From positions 1 through 37,575 of the forward strand of contig CAJWKT010000009.1 in the NCBI GenBank assembly GCA_913041665.1: a stretch of 37,575 bases of DNA, given 5' to 3'. Origin of the DNA: an uncultured Gammaproteobacteria bacterium (lineage in GTDB: Bacteria > Pseudomonadota > Gammaproteobacteria > Steroidobacterales > Rariloculaceae). A program made the translations under genes and the position numbers. The notes beneath the pieces are model-generated. The model worked only from the letters and a program-made list of their open reading frames with translations. It was not told the origin of the DNA and did not search any database. Each line of letters starts with the position of its first letter. Positions within the stretch are counted from its first letter, which is position 1. Shown here in pieces: positions 11,231 to 20,195 of the stretch.

Positions 11231-11471
11231 GTTCGTTCAATGGGTACTCCCTAGTGTACAATGACCGGCTCCGTTGGTTCGGATAGGCGTTACCGCTGCC
11301 GGGCCACATTACGACTAAGGGGGTTCGCCGGTAATTTCTTCCGGCAACTATCTTTTTTTGAGGCCCGGCTAGAGCAGATAGTAGCCAGGCCCTTTGGCTG
11401 CCAGCGTCGAATTTGGTGCGCTGGCTGAAGTGCTGACCCGTTGGGTGGCGCGGATATAGAGGATCTGACAG
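11231..11471 (+). promoter_or_regulatory. rpsJ-rplC leader region
   Basis: This 241-base gap is the second longest in the window and is non-coding. It begins with a possible -10 box TACAAT (11257-11262) without a good -35. It then holds GCCGGGCC (11298-11305) exactly complementary to GGCCCGGC (11362-11369), enclosing an inner terminator-like hairpin; GCCGG and CCGGC parts can also pair in the swapped combination, giving mutually exclusive folds. Further hairpins are GCCAGCG (11400-11406) with CGCTGGC (11419-11425) and ACCC with GGGT near 11436-11445. The region ends in AGAGGA (11458-11463), the rplC ribosome site. I infer a leader controlling the S10 operon from rplC onward. Confidence 0.55.
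11323..11359 (+). terminator. attenuator-like hairpin upstream of rplC
   Basis: GTT plus GCCGG (11323-11331, one bulged C) pairs with CCGGC plus AAC (11341-11348) around a nine-base loop, followed after TATC by seven T at 11353-11359. This has the form of an intrinsic terminator lying about 113 bases before rplC, inside a larger 8-bp outer stem. A terminator at this place would act as an attenuator for the rplC operon. Confidence 0.45.
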
Positions 11472-12122
11472 ATGCCAATCGGGCTAGTAGGCCGTAAGTG
11501 CGGTATGACCCGCATATTCACGGAGATAGGTGAGTCGATACCGGTCACGGTGATCGAAGCGTTGCCTAATCGTGTTGCTCAGGTAAAGAATGAGGATAGA
11601 GATGGTTACCGCGCAATTCAGGTAACTGTGGGAGTTCGGCGACGTAGCATTGCTAAGCCGCAAGCAGGACATTTCGAGGCGGCTAAGGTTGAGCCAGGCA
11701 ATGGTCTCTGGGAATTTCGCTTAGCAGGTGTTGAGGGGGACGGAATTGCACTTGGAGAGGAACTCAAGGTGGATCTTTTCCAGGATGGTCAGCTAGTCGA
11801 TGTGACCGGTACTTCAAAGGGTAAAGGTTTTGCAGGTGTTGTTAAGCGCCACAATTTCCAAATGCAGGATGCCACCCACGGTAATTCATTAGCTCACCGG
11901 GCTCCAGGATCTATCGGACAGAATCAAACCCCCGGGCGGGTTTTTAAAGGCAAAAAGATGGCAGGCCAGATGGGAAATGTACGTCGTACATCGTCTAGTC
12001 TCCAAGTCGTTCGAGTGGATGCTGAGCGTAATCTGATATTGGTCAAGGGCGCTGTTCCGGGGTCAGCGGGAGGTAGGGTCATTGTGCGCCCTGCTATAAA
12101 AAGCGGCGACAAAGATTCATAG
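11472..12122 (+). CDS. rplC: 50S ribosomal protein L3
   Basis: Early-assembly large-subunit protein reaching toward the peptidyl transferase centre. 216 residues (E. coli 209). The conserved loop [21 protein letters not shown] is intact, with Gln150 at the position methylated by PrmB in E. coli. ATG start with AGAGGA eight bases upstream. It is the first gene after the long leader and starts the tightly packed S10 set; rplD begins seven bases after its stop. Confidence 0.97.
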   Translation: MPIGLVGRKCGMTRIFTEIGESIPVTVIEALPNRVAQVKNEDRDGYRAIQVTVGVRRRSIAKPQAGHFEAAKVEPGNGLWEFRLAGVEGDGIALGEELKVDLFQDGQLVDVTGTSKGKGFAGVVKRHNFQMQDATHGNSLAHRAPGSIGQNQTPGRVFKGKKMAGQMGNVRRTSSSLQVVRVDAERNLILVKGAVPGSAGGRVIVRPAIKSGDKDS

Positions 12123-12129
12123 GGTTTTT

Positions 12130-12735
12130 GTGAAATTAAAATTACATGGCGGGGAAATAAGTGTAGAGCTTAACGATTCTTTTTTTGCCGCAGACTTCAA
12201 TGAAGCCTTGGTGCACCAAGTAGTCACTGCTTATTTATCTGGTCGCCGACGTGGAACGAAGGCTCAGAAAACCCGGGCCCAGGTTCGGGGCGGTGGCGCT
12301 AAACCTTGGAAACAAAAAGGCACCGGGCGGGCGCGGGCTGGCTCAATACGGAGTCCCATATGGGTGGGAGGAGGCAGAGCATTTGCTGCACAGCCAAGAA
12401 ATTTTAGCCAAAAAGTAAACCGAAAAATGTACCGTGGTGCAATGAAATCTATGTTTTCAGAGCTTATTCGTCAGGATCGGCTAGTGATTGCCGAAGAATT
12501 TAGTGTAAGTGCACCCAAGACCAAAGAATTGAAGAGCAAGCTTAAGGAACTAGGCCTTGAGAATGTTCTCATCGTGATAGAAGCAGTTGATGCAAATTTA
12601 TTTTTGGCCGCAAGAAATTTATCACAAGTCCATGTTCAAGAGGTTCAAACTGTCGATCCCGCTAGTGTTGCAAGTCATGACCATGTGTTGATGACTGTTG
12701 CTGCAGTAAAGTTATTGGAGGAGCGTCTGCAATGA
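12130..12735 (+). CDS. rplD: 50S ribosomal protein L4
   Basis: Exit-tunnel protein; in E. coli it is also the autogenous regulator of the S10 operon at both transcription and translation. 201 residues, equal to E. coli. GTG start with AGGG at 12121-12124. The extended tunnel loop ([25 protein letters not shown]) and the block [14 protein letters not shown] are well conserved, so a regulatory role through the upstream leader is plausible but inferred. The stop overlaps the rplW start in an ATGA arrangement. Confidence 0.97.
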   Translation: MKLKLHGGEISVELNDSFFAADFNEALVHQVVTAYLSGRRRGTKAQKTRAQVRGGGAKPWKQKGTGRARAGSIRSPIWVGGGRAFAAQPRNFSQKVNRKMYRGAMKSMFSELIRQDRLVIAEEFSVSAPKTKELKSKLKELGLENVLIVIEAVDANLFLAARNLSQVHVQEVQTVDPASVASHDHVLMTVAAVKLLEERLQ

Positions 12736-13040
12736 ATCTGAATGGGAACCAAGAGCGTTTAATGACTATTTTGCTGGGTCCCCATATTTCGGAGAAAGCA
12801 TCGGCGCGATCTGACAAAAACAATCAAGTGGTATTTAAGGTTCGAAAAGATGCAACCAAACAAGAGATTCGTCGGGCAGTGCAAACATTGTTCGAGGTAG
12901 AGGTGGACAAGGTTATGGTGGTTCATATGCCGGGGAAAATTAGGAAATATGGAAGAACCATTGGGAGGCGCTCATCATGGAAAAAGGCCTATGTGCGATT
13001 AGCGCCAGGACACGACATTAATTTTTTGGGCTCTGAGTGA
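12732..13040 (+). CDS. rplW: 50S ribosomal protein L23
   Basis: L23 sits at the tunnel exit and is the docking point for trigger factor and signal recognition particle. 102 residues (E. coli 100). The ATG overlaps the rplD stop by four bases and is preceded by GGAGGAG at 12717-12723, the strongest ribosome site in the block. Conserved block [12 protein letters not shown] near the start and the basic loop [21 protein letters not shown]. Confidence 0.96.
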   Translation: MNLNGNQERLMTILLGPHISEKASARSDKNNQVVFKVRKDATKQEIRRAVQTLFEVEVDKVMVVHMPGKIRKYGRTIGRRSSWKKAYVRLAPGHDINFLGSE

Positions 13041-13056
13041 TTAGTCAGGTGGCATA

Positions 13057-13884
13057 GTGTCTGTACGCAAAGCAAAACCAACTTCAGCAGGACGTCGCTT
13101 TGTCGTTCATGTAGTGCGGGAGGATCTTTATAAAGGTAAGCCCCACGAACCTTTATTAGTACCTAAGTCCTCGAGCGGTGGCCGTAACAGCCAGGGCCGA
13201 ATCACGACTAGACATCGTGGTGGTGGACACAAACGTCACTATCGGATCGTCGATTTTAAGAGGACTAAGGATGGAATTATCGGGCATGTTGAGCACATTG
13301 AATATGATCCGAACAGAAGTGCTCATCTTGCTTTGGTGCTTTATGCAGATGGAGAGCGGCGCTATATTTTGGCGCCGAGACGGGCCAAGGTTGGTGATCC
13401 AATACAGTCGGGCTCAGATGCTCCGATCAAACCGGGTAACTCGTTGCCTTTGAAAAATATTCCTTTGGGTACTTTGGTGCATTGCGTTGAGATGAAGTCT
13501 GGCAAAGGCGGTCAGCTGGCTCGTAGTGCTGGAGCTTCTGTGCAGATAATGGCAAGAGAGGGGCAGTACGCAACACTTAGGTTGCGTTCAGGTGAAGTGC
13601 GCAGGATACATGTGGACTGCCGGGCTACAATCGGCGAGGTTGGTAACTATGAGCATAATCTTCGCAAGCTTGGCAAAGCAGGAGCAAAACGTTGGCGCGG
13701 TGTGCGTCCGACGGTAAGGGGTGTTGCTATGAATCCAGTGGATCATCCTCATGGCGGAGGTGAGGGACGGAGTTCTGGTGGACGTCACCCGGTAACTCCA
13801 TGGGGTGTGCCCACCAAAGGTTTTAAAACGCGAAACAATAAGCGGACAAATAATATGATTGTCCGTCGACGTAAACAGAAATAG
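13057..13884 (+). CDS. rplB: 50S ribosomal protein L2
   Basis: Core large-subunit protein needed for subunit association and peptidyl transfer. 275 residues (E. coli 273). GTG start at 13057 with AGGTGG at 13047-13052. The [12 protein letters not shown] motif carries H230, equivalent to the functionally important H229 of E. coli. The conserved stretches [13 protein letters not shown] and [11 protein letters not shown] are present. Next gene rpsS begins ten bases after its stop. Confidence 0.97.
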   Translation: MSVRKAKPTSAGRRFVVHVVREDLYKGKPHEPLLVPKSSSGGRNSQGRITTRHRGGGHKRHYRIVDFKRTKDGIIGHVEHIEYDPNRSAHLALVLYADGERRYILAPRRAKVGDPIQSGSDAPIKPGNSLPLKNIPLGTLVHCVEMKSGKGGQLARSAGASVQIMAREGQYATLRLRSGEVRRIHVDCRATIGEVGNYEHNLRKLGKAGAKRWRGVRPTVRGVAMNPVDHPHGGGEGRSSGGRHPVTPWGVPTKGFKTRNNKRTNNMIVRRRKQK

Positions 13885-13894
13885 GGGTTTATTC

Positions 13895-14167
13895 ATGCCG
13901 AGGTCGATCAAGAAAGGTCCATTTGTTGATACACATCTTAGTAAGAAGGTCAGTCGAGCTACTCAGACAAATGATCGTAGGCCAATTAAAACTTGGTCTC
14001 GGCGCTCGATGATTGTCCCGGAGATGATCGGATTAACGATTGCAGTCCACAATGGTCGACAACATGTACCTATCCTTGTTTCAGAGAACATGGTTGGTCA
14101 TAAGCTTGGGGAATTTGCTATGACGCGAACTTTTAGGGGGCATTCCGGAGACCGGAAGTCCAGCTGA
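13895..14167 (+). CDS. rpsS: 30S ribosomal protein S19
   Basis: Head protein of the small subunit that contacts the A-site finger. From the ATG at 13895 it has 90 residues (E. coli 92) and starts [12 protein letters not shown], the universal beginning. A longer reading from 13859 would run into the rplB end and adds unrelated residues. The ribosome site AGGGG at 13883-13887 overlaps the rplB stop. The block [16 protein letters not shown] is intact. Confidence 0.97.
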   Translation: MPRSIKKGPFVDTHLSKKVSRATQTNDRRPIKTWSRRSMIVPEMIGLTIAVHNGRQHVPILVSENMVGHKLGEFAMTRTFRGHSGDRKSS

Positions 14168-14187
14168 GTATTGATTGGGTAGTATCA

Positions 14188-14520
14188 ATGGAAGTAACAG
14201 CAAAACTTAGATATGTGCGTGCCTCGCCTCAGAAGTGTCGGCTAGTGGCCGATCAAATCAGAGGGCAATCAGTTGAACAGGCACTCAGGATACTTATTTT
14301 TAGTTCTAAGGGAGTGGCGCGCGTGCTGAGAAAAGTATTGAATTCAGCAATTGCAAATGCTGAGCACAACCACGGTGCCAACATAGATGAATTGAGGGTA
14401 TCGGCTGTAGAAATAAGTGAGGCGCCTACATTTTCACGATATCGTGCAAGGGCTAAGGGACGCGCTAATCAGATTATCAAGCGCAACAGTCACATTGTAA
14501 TTGAAGTAGCTGACGAGTAA
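14188..14520 (+). CDS. rplV: 50S ribosomal protein L22
   Basis: Protein lining the exit tunnel with a long beta hairpin. 110 residues, equal to E. coli. Conserved [16 protein letters not shown] near the N-terminus and the hairpin region ending [16 protein letters not shown]. rpsC begins two bases after its stop, which suggests translational coupling. Confidence 0.97.
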   Translation: MEVTAKLRYVRASPQKCRLVADQIRGQSVEQALRILIFSSKGVARVLRKVLNSAIANAEHNHGANIDELRVSAVEISEAPTFSRYRARAKGRANQIIKRNSHIVIEVADE

Positions 14521-14522
14521 TT

Positions 14523-15203
14523 ATGGGACAAAAAGTTCATCCAATTGGGATACGTTTGGGCATTACGAAGGGATGGCTCTCCACGTGGTATGCTGATTCT
14601 AGGTCTTTTCCAATATATGTTCAGCAAGATCATGAAGTCCGTGTCTTCCTTAAAGAGAAGCTGAAGGATGCCTCGGTCAGCCGCATTCAAATTGAGCGTC
14701 CAGCTAAGAAGGCCAACATAACGATCCACACAGCGCGTCCAGGTATTGTAATCGGCAAGAAGGGAGAGGATATAGAGAAGCTGAGAAGAGAAGTAGCCCG
14801 GATGCTCAAAATGGTCATCCACGATGTCCGTCTAAATATTTCTGAAATTCGAAAGCCGGAGTTAGATGCTCAATTGGTAGCAGAGGGAATCGCGCAGCAA
14901 CTTGAGCGACGGGTTATGTTCCGCCGGGCAATGCGCAGAGCCATAACTAATACCATGAGAATAGGCGCTGAAGGCATCAAGGTTAAAGTCGCAGGACGCC
15001 TAAATGGCGCAGAAATTGCCCGATCCGAGACCTACAGGGAAGGTAGTGTGCCTTTGCACACATTACGCGCTGATATTGATTATGGTCTAGCCGAAGCCCA
15101 CACAACGTATGGAGTAATAGGCGTTAAGGTGTGGATATATCGAGGTGAAGTCTTTGAGTCTGCTGATGCGTCACAAGAGGCGGCTGATACGACGGCACGA
15201 TGA
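14523..15203 (+). CDS. rpsC: 30S ribosomal protein S3
   Basis: Head protein at the mRNA entry channel with helicase-associated function. 226 residues (E. coli 233). Starts [13 protein letters not shown]. The KH domain motif [15 protein letters not shown] lies near residues 74-88. The C-terminal domain [21 protein letters not shown] is conserved. The tail is short and rich in Ala, Asp and Glu. Two bases separate it from rplV. Confidence 0.97.
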   Translation: MGQKVHPIGIRLGITKGWLSTWYADSRSFPIYVQQDHEVRVFLKEKLKDASVSRIQIERPAKKANITIHTARPGIVIGKKGEDIEKLRREVARMLKMVIHDVRLNISEIRKPELDAQLVAEGIAQQLERRVMFRRAMRRAITNTMRIGAEGIKVKVAGRLNGAEIARSETYREGSVPLHTLRADIDYGLAEAHTTYGVIGVKVWIYRGEVFESADASQEAADTTAR

Positions 15204-15218
15204 CAGGTATGATCACAA

Positions 15219-15623
15219 ATGCTCCAACCTAAAAGAACTAAATTCCGTAAACAGCATAAGGGCCGAAACCGAGGCTTGGCGCAACGTGCCAATACCGTTA
15301 GTTTTGGAGAATATGGCTTAAAGTCAATTGATCGGGGTGCTTTAACTGCACGACAGATCGAGGCTGCTCGGCGAGCCATGACAAGATACGTAAAGCGGAA
15401 CGGAAAAATATGGATACGGGTTTTTCCGGATAAGCCGATGACCAAAAAGCCCCTGGAAGTTAGGCAAGGGAAAGGAAAGGGCAGTGTGGAATATTGGGCT
15501 GCATTGGTACAGCCTGGCCATTTGCTATACGAGATGTCAGGTGTGAGTGAGGATGTTGCACGCGAAGCTTTTAAGCGTGCTGCTGCCAAGCTTCCAGTGC
15601 AGACCATATTCGTATCACGATAG
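15219..15623 (+). CDS. rplP: 50S ribosomal protein L16
   Basis: Large-subunit protein that positions A-site tRNA. 134 residues (E. coli 136). Starts [20 protein letters not shown]82 in the VRQGKGKG loop corresponds to E. coli R81, the arginine hydroxylated by RoxA/YcfD. The C-terminus is slightly shorter than in E. coli. AGGT lies about ten bases before the ATG. Confidence 0.97.
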   Translation: MLQPKRTKFRKQHKGRNRGLAQRANTVSFGEYGLKSIDRGALTARQIEAARRAMTRYVKRNGKIWIRVFPDKPMTKKPLEVRQGKGKGSVEYWAALVQPGHLLYEMSGVSEDVAREAFKRAAAKLPVQTIFVSR

Positions 15624-15630
15624 GTACAAG

Positions 15631-15822
15631 ATGAAGGTCAAGGAATTAAGAGATATGTCTGATGCAGTCCTCGGAGAGGAGCTACTGAAAATTCGCCGCA
15701 AGCAATTTAACTTGCTTATGCAGAGTGCGAGTGGCCAGGGTGGCCGCCCAGATCAAAGGGGGAAGATGCGAAAAGACATAGCTCGCATTAAGACCTTACT
15801 GCAGGAACGATCTGATACCTAA
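15631..15822 (+). CDS. rpmC: 50S ribosomal protein L29
   Basis: Small helical protein at the tunnel exit. I place the start at the ATG at 15631, giving 63 residues, equal to E. coli, beginning [11 protein letters not shown]. Upstream in-frame starts would lie inside rplP and add non-conserved residues. The ribosome site AGG overlaps the rplP stop codon. Contains the expected [14 protein letters not shown] helix. Confidence 0.96.
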   Translation: MKVKELRDMSDAVLGEELLKIRRKQFNLLMQSASGQGGRPDQRGKMRKDIARIKTLLQERSDT

Positions 15823-15842
15823 TTAATTATAGGGAAGGCTTG

Positions 15843-16139
15843 ATGAGCACAGAAGAACAAATTACACAGCAACATTCTACAGAGAAACAAAAGGTTCGTG
15901 CGCTTATTGGTCAGGTGGTAAGTATTAGTATGGACAAAAGCGTATCCGTGGTTGTGGAGAGGTTGGTGCAGCACCCAGTTTACGGTAAATACATTCGTCG
16001 CAGTAATAAATTATTAGCTCATGATGAAGCTAATAGTTGCAAGGAAGGAGATAAGGTAGCAATTGTTGAGTGCCGTCCGATTTCGAAGCGCAAATCTTGG
16101 AAGGTTGTTGAAATTGTCCAGAAGTCAGCGGACTCTTAA
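15843..16139 (+). CDS. rpsQ: 30S ribosomal protein S17
   Basis: Early-binding small-subunit protein that folds the 5' domain of 16S rRNA. From the ATG at 15843 it has 98 residues, about 14 longer than E. coli, because of an N-terminal extension [15 protein letters not shown] before the OB-fold core ([18 protein letters not shown]). A TTG three bases upstream is also possible, but AGGGA at 15831-15835 fits the ATG. Core blocks [11 protein letters not shown] and [10 protein letters not shown] are conserved. Confidence 0.95.
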   Translation: MSTEEQITQQHSTEKQKVRALIGQVVSISMDKSVSVVVERLVQHPVYGKYIRRSNKLLAHDEANSCKEGDKVAIVECRPISKRKSWKVVEIVQKSADS

Positions 16140-16167
16140 ATTACTGAGTTGATGTGGAAATTAGGGA

Positions 16168-16536
16168 ATGATTCAGACACAGACAGTATTAATGGCGGCA
16201 GACAATAGTGGAGCTCGCCGGATGATGTGCATAAAGGTGCTCGGCGGCTCAAAGCGCCGTTATGCGCGCATAGGAGATATCATCAAGGTGACTATAAAGG
16301 ATGCAATTCCACGTGGCCGTGTGAAAAAAGGGGAAATTTACAGCGCGGTAGTGGTGCGCACGAGAAAGGGAATTCGTCGGTCTGATGGTTCAGCGATTCG
16401 ATTCGACAGTAATGCCGCGGTACTTTTAGATAATCGATTGGAGCCTATTGGGACGCGTATTTTCGGACCAGTGACCCGAGAACTACGGACGAATCGTTTT
16501 ATGAAGATTATTTCTTTGGCTCCAGAAGTTTTGTAA
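16168..16536 (+). CDS. rplN: 50S ribosomal protein L14
   Basis: Intersubunit bridge protein and binding site of the silencing factor RsfS. 122 residues (E. coli 123). Starts [18 protein letters not shown] with the conserved [13 protein letters not shown]. First gene of the classical spc block; only 28 bases separate it from rpsQ and no clear promoter is seen there, so S10 and spc genes are probably read together. Confidence 0.97.
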   Translation: MIQTQTVLMAADNSGARRMMCIKVLGGSKRRYARIGDIIKVTIKDAIPRGRVKKGEIYSAVVVRTRKGIRRSDGSAIRFDSNAAVLLDNRLEPIGTRIFGPVTRELRTNRFMKIISLAPEVL

Positions 16537-16546
16537 TGGAGTGAGA

Positions 16547-16864
16547 TTGAAACGTATACGACAAGGTGATGAAGTTATTGTAATTACCGGAAAAGATAAG
16601 GGTCGGCGGGGGACGGTATTGCGTGTCTTTAAGGATGACCGGGTCTTGGTGGAAGGAATTAATATTTCCCGTAAACACCAAAAACCAAATCCTAATGCTG
16701 GAATTGCTGGGGGAATTATTGACAAGGAAATGCCTTTCGATATTTCTAATGTAATGGTCTATAACTCGGTAGCGCAAAAGGGAGATCGAGTCGGCCTAAA
16801 AAGACTGGAGGATGGCACTAAAGTGCGTTTTTTCAAATCAAACCAAGAAGTCCTGGATGCCTGA
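16547..16864 (+). CDS. rplX: 50S ribosomal protein L24
   Basis: Assembly-initiator protein of the 50S subunit with a KOW motif. I place the start at the TTG at 16547: GGAG at 16538-16541 is five bases upstream and the product, [19 protein letters not shown], aligns with the family start. It has 105 residues (E. coli 104). A GTG at 16541, two codons earlier, lacks a ribosome site. The conserved HQKPNPNAG and KVRFFKSN blocks are present. Coding ends one base before my rplE start. Confidence 0.93.
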   Translation: MKRIRQGDEVIVITGKDKGRRGTVLRVFKDDRVLVEGINISRKHQKPNPNAGIAGGIIDKEMPFDISNVMVYNSVAQKGDRVGLKRLEDGTKVRFFKSNQEVLDA

Positions 16865-16865
16865 T

Positions 16866-17405
16866 GTGAGTAGATTACAGGACCACTATAGAAAGGAAGT
16901 AATTTCTCAGCTTATGGAGCGGTTGAAGCTCACAAATCCTATGGCTGTTCCGCGCATTAGTAAAATTACATTGAATATGGGAGTTGGCGCTGCGCTGACA
17001 GACCGTAAGGTTTTGGAGCATGCAATGTCAGATATGTCACGTATTGCAGGGCAGAAACCAATTTTGTGTGACGCAAAAAAATCGGTAGCTACATTTAAGG
17101 TTCGAGAAGGTGTTCCAATTGGATGTAAGGTAACATTAAGAAGGGAACGTATGTACGAATTTCTTGATCGATTAATTAGCGTAGCTATTCCGCGTGTTCG
17201 TGATTTTCGCGGTCTCAGTGGGCGTTCATTTGATGGCCGAGGAAATTTTAGCATGGGCGTTAGCGAACAAATTATTTTTCCTGAGATTGACTATGATCAG
17301 ATCGACACTATTCGTGGTTTAGATATCACAATTACTACAACGGCAAAGAACAATGAAGAGGGGCGGGCGTTATTGGAAGCATTCAGTTTTCCGCTCCGCG
17401 CATAA
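16866..17405 (+). CDS. rplE: 50S ribosomal protein L5
   Basis: Central protuberance protein that carries 5S rRNA and touches P-site tRNA. From the GTG at 16866 the product is 179 residues, identical in length to E. coli, and [12 protein letters not shown] aligns with the family start. An ATG at 16857 adds three residues and would overlap rplX by eight bases; it is a real alternative. Blocks [26 protein letters not shown] and EIDYDQID are conserved. In E. coli the S8 repressor acts at the start of this gene; I could not recognise that structure here. Confidence 0.94.
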   Translation: MSRLQDHYRKEVISQLMERLKLTNPMAVPRISKITLNMGVGAALTDRKVLEHAMSDMSRIAGQKPILCDAKKSVATFKVREGVPIGCKVTLRRERMYEFLDRLISVAIPRVRDFRGLSGRSFDGRGNFSMGVSEQIIFPEIDYDQIDTIRGLDITITTTAKNNEEGRALLEAFSFPLRA

Positions 17406-17418
17406 TAAAGAGGCAAGA

Positions 17419-17724
17419 ATGGCAAAAAAATCAATGATTGAGCGTGAGTTGAAACGAGCCGCTAAGGTAAAAAAATACGCGGCAAAGCGTACGCAATATC
17501 GTAAAGCTATTCGTGATCCGAAGTCATCTGAAGACGAACGTCAGATTGCTCAGTTGAAGCTGCAAGCGCTTCCAAGAGATGCAAGTCCGGTCCGTTTGAG
17601 AAATCGTTGTGCGATTACTGGGCGCCCCCACGGTTTTTACAGAAAGTTTGGACTTTCTAGAAATAAGTTGCGGGAAGCGACCATGCGAGGCGAAATTCCT
17701 GGCTTATCAAAGGCAAGTTGGTAA
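17419..17724 (+). CDS. rpsN: 30S ribosomal protein S14, zinc-free form
   Basis: Head protein of the small subunit. From the ATG at 17419, with AAGAGG five bases upstream, it has 101 residues, equal to E. coli, starting [13 protein letters not shown]. It is the long form without the paired CxxC zinc motif. The conserved C-terminal [20 protein letters not shown] is present. A longer reading from 17353 would lie within rplE. Confidence 0.97.
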   Translation: MAKKSMIERELKRAAKVKKYAAKRTQYRKAIRDPKSSEDERQIAQLKLQALPRDASPVRLRNRCAITGRPHGFYRKFGLSRNKLREATMRGEIPGLSKASW

Positions 17725-17740
17725 CTGAGGGTACTTAATT

Positions 17741-18133
17741 ATGATGACCGACCCCATTGCTGATTTATTGACTCGCATTAGGAATGGCCAGAAAGCCAAT
17801 AAGGTTTCTGTGTCAATGCCGGCGTCCAAGCTTAAACTCGCGGTGGCAAAAGTATTAGAGGCAGAGGGATATGTTCTGGGTGTTTCTACAGAAGATCGCG
17901 AGGGAAAACCATTGATTACGGTGGGTCTTAAACAATTTAACGGCAAACCAGTGATTGAGCGTATCGATCGTGCTTCCCGACCAGGATTAAGAGTTTATGC
18001 GCGTTCTGGGGATTTACCAATCGTGCAGGGTGGGCTCGGTATAGCCATTGTTTCTACGTCCAACGGGGTGATGACCGATCGTGAAGCCCGATCCAAGGGA
18101 CTTGGGGGAGAAATCCTCTGTTTCGTTTCTTGA
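17741..18133 (+). CDS. rpsH: 30S ribosomal protein S8
   Basis: Binds the central domain of 16S rRNA and, in E. coli, represses spc operon translation. 130 residues, equal to E. coli. Two ATG codons in a row (17741 and 17744); GAGGG at 17727-17731 fits the first better. Conserved [14 protein letters not shown] and the C-terminal [21 protein letters not shown]. Confidence 0.97.
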   Translation: MMTDPIADLLTRIRNGQKANKVSVSMPASKLKLAVAKVLEAEGYVLGVSTEDREGKPLITVGLKQFNGKPVIERIDRASRPGLRVYARSGDLPIVQGGLGIAIVSTSNGVMTDREARSKGLGGEILCFVS

Positions 18134-18153
18134 TACAGCAGGATAGCCTCAAA

Positions 18154-18690
18154 ATGACTAGAGTTGCAAAACGTCCAATCACGCTGTCTAAAGGCGTAGA
18201 GATTGATTTGAAGGCTGACACTATAACCTTGAAAGGCCCGAATGGCAGTCTGAGTTTACTTCTTAATAAAGAGATTCAGGTTAGTCAGAATGAATCAAAT
18301 TTATTGGTGAGCACTCGATCAGGTAGTCGGTTTGCGAGAGCAATGGCAGGTACAACTCGTGCGTTAATTAATAATATGGACACGGGGGTTACCAACGGCT
18401 TTGAGCGTAAGCTCGAATTAGTTGGTGTGGGTTATAGAGCCCAGGCTGCAGGCAATGCAGTGACTTTAAGTTTGGGTTTTTCGCATCCGGTTGAATATAA
18501 GGTTCCTGAGGGTGTGTCAGTTGAAACACCTACTCAGACCGAAATTATTGTGAAGGGAATAGATCGACAATGTGTAGGTCAGGTTGCCGCGGAGATAAGA
18601 AATTTTCGGCCCCCGGAACCATACAAGGGAAAGGGTATTCGGTATTCAGATGAGCGAATTGTACTAAAGGAAGCTAAGAAACAACAATAG
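18154..18690 (+). CDS. rplF: 50S ribosomal protein L6
   Basis: Protein near the sarcin-ricin loop and the factor-binding site. From the ATG at 18154 it has 178 residues (E. coli 177), starting MTRVAKRPI as in the family; AGGATA at 18139-18144 serves as ribosome site. A TTG at 18130 overlapping the rpsH stop would add eight unconserved residues. Blocks LVGVGYRAQ and [14 protein letters not shown] are conserved. Confidence 0.97.
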   Translation: MTRVAKRPITLSKGVEIDLKADTITLKGPNGSLSLLLNKEIQVSQNESNLLVSTRSGSRFARAMAGTTRALINNMDTGVTNGFERKLELVGVGYRAQAAGNAVTLSLGFSHPVEYKVPEGVSVETPTQTEIIVKGIDRQCVGQVAAEIRNFRPPEPYKGKGIRYSDERIVLKEAKKQQ

Positions 18691-18698
18691 AGCATTCG

Positions 18699-19052
18699 AT
18701 GGACAAGAAGATAAAACGTCATAGAAGAGCAAGGAAAAGTAGGAGCAAGATTAAATTGTTGGGCCTGCATCGGCTTTGCGTTCATCGTACGCCTAGGCAC
18801 ATCTATGCGCAGATAATTGCATCGGAGAGGGGTGATGTGGTTGTGAGTGCATCTACTTTGAGCAAGGAGCTTGGTGTTGGAATTCAGTCGGCAGGAAACG
18901 TTGCTGCAGCGGTGGCTGTTGGACAATTGATAGCCAAGCGCGCAAAAGAAAAAGGTGTTGAGCGCGTGGCCTTTGATCGTTCGGGTTTTAAGTTTCACGG
19001 CCGCATTAAAGCGTTGGCTGATGCAGCTCGGGAGGGAGGTCTGAGTTTTTAA
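18699..19052 (+). CDS. rplR: 50S ribosomal protein L18
   Basis: 5S rRNA-binding protein of the central protuberance. 117 residues, equal to E. coli. Basic N-terminus ([16 protein letters not shown]) and the conserved end [19 protein letters not shown]. Eight bases after rplF. Confidence 0.97.
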   Translation: MDKKIKRHRRARKSRSKIKLLGLHRLCVHRTPRHIYAQIIASERGDVVVSASTLSKELGVGIQSAGNVAAAVAVGQLIAKRAKEKGVERVAFDRSGFKFHGRIKALADAAREGGLSF

Positions 19053-19067
19053 CTCAGGATAATTGAG

Positions 19068-19556
19068 ATGGAAAAAGTCGAAGAACTTCAAGAAAAACTT
19101 GTTGCTGTAAACCGCGTTGCAAAGGTTGTAAAAGGCGGTCGCCAGTTCGGGTTTACGGCATTGACAGTGGTGGGTGATGGTAATGGGCGCGTCGGTTATG
19201 GGTATGGTAAGGCCCGCGAGCTTCCGCTAGCTATTCAAAAATCTATGCAGGTTGCACGGAAAAGCCTCTACACAGTTCCTCTTAAAAATGAGACGCTGCA
19301 GTATGAACTTAAGGGAAGGCATGGAGCTACTAGGGTTTTGATGCAGCCCGCTTCGGAGGGTACGGGAATCATTGCTGGTGGAGCTATGCGCGCGGTGTTT
19401 GAATGTGCCGGTATTCGCAACGTGCTGGCAAAAAGTTATGGTTCTAGGAATCCAATCAACGTGGTAAGAGCCACGGTGGAAGCGCTTGTTGCGATGCGTT
19501 CCCCAGAGCAGGTTGCTGCTAAACGGGGTAAGAGCGTGGAAGAAATTTTTGGTTAA
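19068..19556 (+). CDS. rpsE: 30S ribosomal protein S5
   Basis: Protein at the mRNA entry channel affecting decoding accuracy. 162 residues (E. coli 167). The N-terminal double-stranded-RNA-binding fold has [23 protein letters not shown], and the C-terminal domain has the [15 protein letters not shown] stretch. Nothing unusual. Confidence 0.97.
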   Translation: MEKVEELQEKLVAVNRVAKVVKGGRQFGFTALTVVGDGNGRVGYGYGKARELPLAIQKSMQVARKSLYTVPLKNETLQYELKGRHGATRVLMQPASEGTGIIAGGAMRAVFECAGIRNVLAKSYGSRNPINVVRATVEALVAMRSPEQVAAKRGKSVEEIFG

Positions 19557-19564
19557 GGTTAGCC

Positions 19565-19747
19565 ATGGAAAAGAAAACATTGACCATTACGCTTACGAAG
19601 AGCAAATACGGACGAAGGCCTGGACATAAGCAATGCTTGTTAGGGTTGGGACTAAGGCGACTTAATCAGTCGGTTAAAGTATCTGATACCCCAGAGAATC
19701 GGGGCATGATTAATAAAGTTGCCTATCTTCTGAGGATCGAGGAGTAA
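19565..19747 (+). CDS. rpmD: 50S ribosomal protein L30
   Basis: Small large-subunit protein, 60 residues (E. coli 59). The family hallmark [11 protein letters not shown] followed by [12 protein letters not shown] is present. Starts eight bases after the rpsE stop and ends four bases before rplO. Confidence 0.96.
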   Translation: MEKKTLTITLTKSKYGRRPGHKQCLLGLGLRRLNQSVKVSDTPENRGMINKVAYLLRIEE

Positions 19748-19751
19748 ACAG

Positions 19752-20183
19752 ATGCGCTTGAATTCTCTTAAGCCAGCCCCGGGCAGCAGGCGAAATGCAA
19801 AGCGTGTGGGTCGCGGAGCAGCTACTGGGAATGGAAAGACCTGTGGCCGAGGCATGAAAGGCCAACATTCGCGTTCTGGTGGCTACCATAAGGTTGGTTT
19901 TGAGGGAGGTCAGATGCCTCTTCAGAGGCGGCTTCCTAAGGTTGGATTCCATTCGATGCACGGTCATCTGAGGGTGGAAGTTCGTCTTCATGAGCTTGCT
20001 CTGGTGGAGGGGGATATGGCAAGCCTTGAAACCCTGAAAAAGGCTCGGCTCATACCAAAACGAACTGAGCGAGCTAAAATTATTGCCTCCGGTACCTTAA
20101 GCAAGGCGATTACGGTCAAGGGGATCGCCGTAACGGCGGGTGCTCGTCAAGCTATTGAGACTGCTGGTGGTAGCGTGGAATGA
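19752..20183 (+). CDS. rplO: 50S ribosomal protein L15
   Basis: Large-subunit protein with a long basic N-terminal extension threading into 23S rRNA. 143 residues (E. coli 144). Starts MRLNSLKPAPGSRRNAKRVGRG; the glycine-rich GRGMKGQHSRSGG follows. Directly upstream of secY, as in other bacteria. Confidence 0.97.
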   Translation: MRLNSLKPAPGSRRNAKRVGRGAATGNGKTCGRGMKGQHSRSGGYHKVGFEGGQMPLQRRLPKVGFHSMHGHLRVEVRLHELALVEGDMASLETLKKARLIPKRTERAKIIASGTLSKAITVKGIAVTAGARQAIETAGGSVE

Positions 20184-20195
20184 AGGGGAATATGA

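Noticed and set aside
11290-11478. Minus-strand 62-codon frame in the rpsJ-rplC gap
   Set aside because: It reads the complementary arms of the hairpins, runs into rplC and has no ribosome site; RNA structure explains the region better.
15080-15607. Minus-strand open frame of 175 codons opposite rpsC and rplP
   Set aside because: Crosses two certain genes on the other strand and has no recognisable motif.
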